NCBI GenBank assembly: GCA_050945895.1
Contig: JBMNTU010000029.1
Span: 1-21,317 of the forward strand
DNA length: 21,317 nt
Reading direction: 5' to 3'
Origin: JBMNTU01 sp050945895
Lineage (GTDB): Bacteria > Bacillota > Clostridia > Christensenellales > Christensenellaceae
Shown in pieces: positions 21,093 through 21,317 of this stretch (its first letter is position 1; each line of letters begins with the position of its first letter). The translations under genes and the position numbers were made by a program. The notes beneath the pieces were generated by a model. That model worked only from the letters and a program-made list of their open reading frames with translations. It ran no database searches and was not told the DNA's origin.

Positions 21093-21317
21093 AACATAAT
21101 TTGTTATACCTGTAAGTATAATAGTGATGGTGGCGTACAGAGAAACGTCTATTGTAAGGATCAGGGAAATTGCTTTGAATTTTCGGCGGCGGTGTTTTTG
21201 TTAATCTAAAAATACAGCAAATGGTCACCAAAAATACAGCACATGCCCAGAGATAAAACGGGCATCTCAGCACCGAGCTAAAACTGCTATCCTTTAGAGT
21301 GCTACGAAGCCAATAAA
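21093..21317 (-). pseudogene. N-terminal part of the GGDEF gene, frameshifted and cut by window edge
   Basis: From the right edge one - strand frame reads through a hydrophobic helix (YLWACAVFLVTICCIFRLTK). It then runs into a proline-rich nonsense stretch. The neighbouring frame, from about 21194 downwards, reads HRRRKFKAISLILTIDVSLY and joins the GGDEF frame. Removing one base from the run of five T's at 21195-21199 fuses both into one continuous multi-helix membrane domain (LTK|HRRRKF). Either the gene is broken, or the run has a sequencing or assembly error, or slippage is used. The start codon lies beyond the window. Confidence 0.65.

Noticed and set aside
21208..21236. Direct repeat AAAAATACAGCA inside the GGDEF gene N-terminal region
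   Set aside because: Two 12-nt copies lie within coding sequence for similar hydrophobic residues; this is most simply codon coincidence.

Overview
The window looks like ordinary chromosomal DNA of an anaerobic, low-to-mid GC Gram-positive bacterium, most likely a gut-type member of Clostridia (Bacillota). The reasons are strong AGGAGG-like ribosome binding sites, a type III glutamine synthetase, a stand-alone clostridial-type murG, a PurB of the clostridial form, rubrerythrin, and an FkbM/aldo-keto reductase accessory operon. A finer placement (for example Christensenellales) would be a guess. I see no phage, transposon, CRISPR array, toxin-antitoxin pair or defence island.

Layout, left to right. 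(1) 1-2200: the 3' part of a cardiolipin synthase gene converges on a three-cluster CDGSH iron-sulfur protein gene, followed by a tRNA-Asp gene with its own promoter and terminator. (2) 2259-6192: a four-gene + strand operon of aldo-keto reductase, FkbM-type methyltransferase and two paralogous multi-pass membrane proteins, closed by a bidirectional terminator. (3) 6273-10061: glnN and purA diverge from a 423-bp regulatory region that holds a strong glnN promoter, a terminator-like hairpin in the glnN leader, a purA promoter and several repeated motifs. (4) 10176-12053: an ABC-F ATPase, convergent with murG and a HEAT-repeat RNA-methyltransferase-like gene that overlap on the - strand. (5) 14755-17964: a GT28 glycolipid glycosyltransferase, divergent from murG and convergent with polyphosphate kinase ppk. 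(6) 18199-20254: purB and rubrerythrin on the + strand. purB diverges from ppk across a region with three dyads. (7) 20328-21317: a membrane-anchored GGDEF diguanylate cyclase, cut by the right edge and carrying an apparent 1-nt frameshift in its N-terminal region.

How the genes fit together. Envelope biogenesis is represented by cardiolipin synthase, MurG and the GT28 glycolipid enzyme. Nitrogen and purine metabolism is represented by GlnN, PurA and PurB: glutamine is the nitrogen donor for purines, and PurA and PurB are consecutive AMP-branch enzymes. Translation and RNA functions are represented by tRNA-Asp, the ABC-F protein and the methyltransferase. Stress and redox functions are represented by CDGSH, rubrerythrin and Ppk. 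The genes mostly sit in small transcription units.

The most distinctive features are regulatory. Three convergent gene pairs are separated by only 7, 1 and 6 bp, and each has a - strand terminator-like hairpin embedded in the 3' coding end of the opposing + strand gene. The glnN leader has an early attenuator-like hairpin. I do not see a clearly new multi-gene system. The best candidates for something undescribed are the glnN leader, the HEAT-methyltransferase fusion and the tandem membrane proteins built from an amphipathic/TM repeat.
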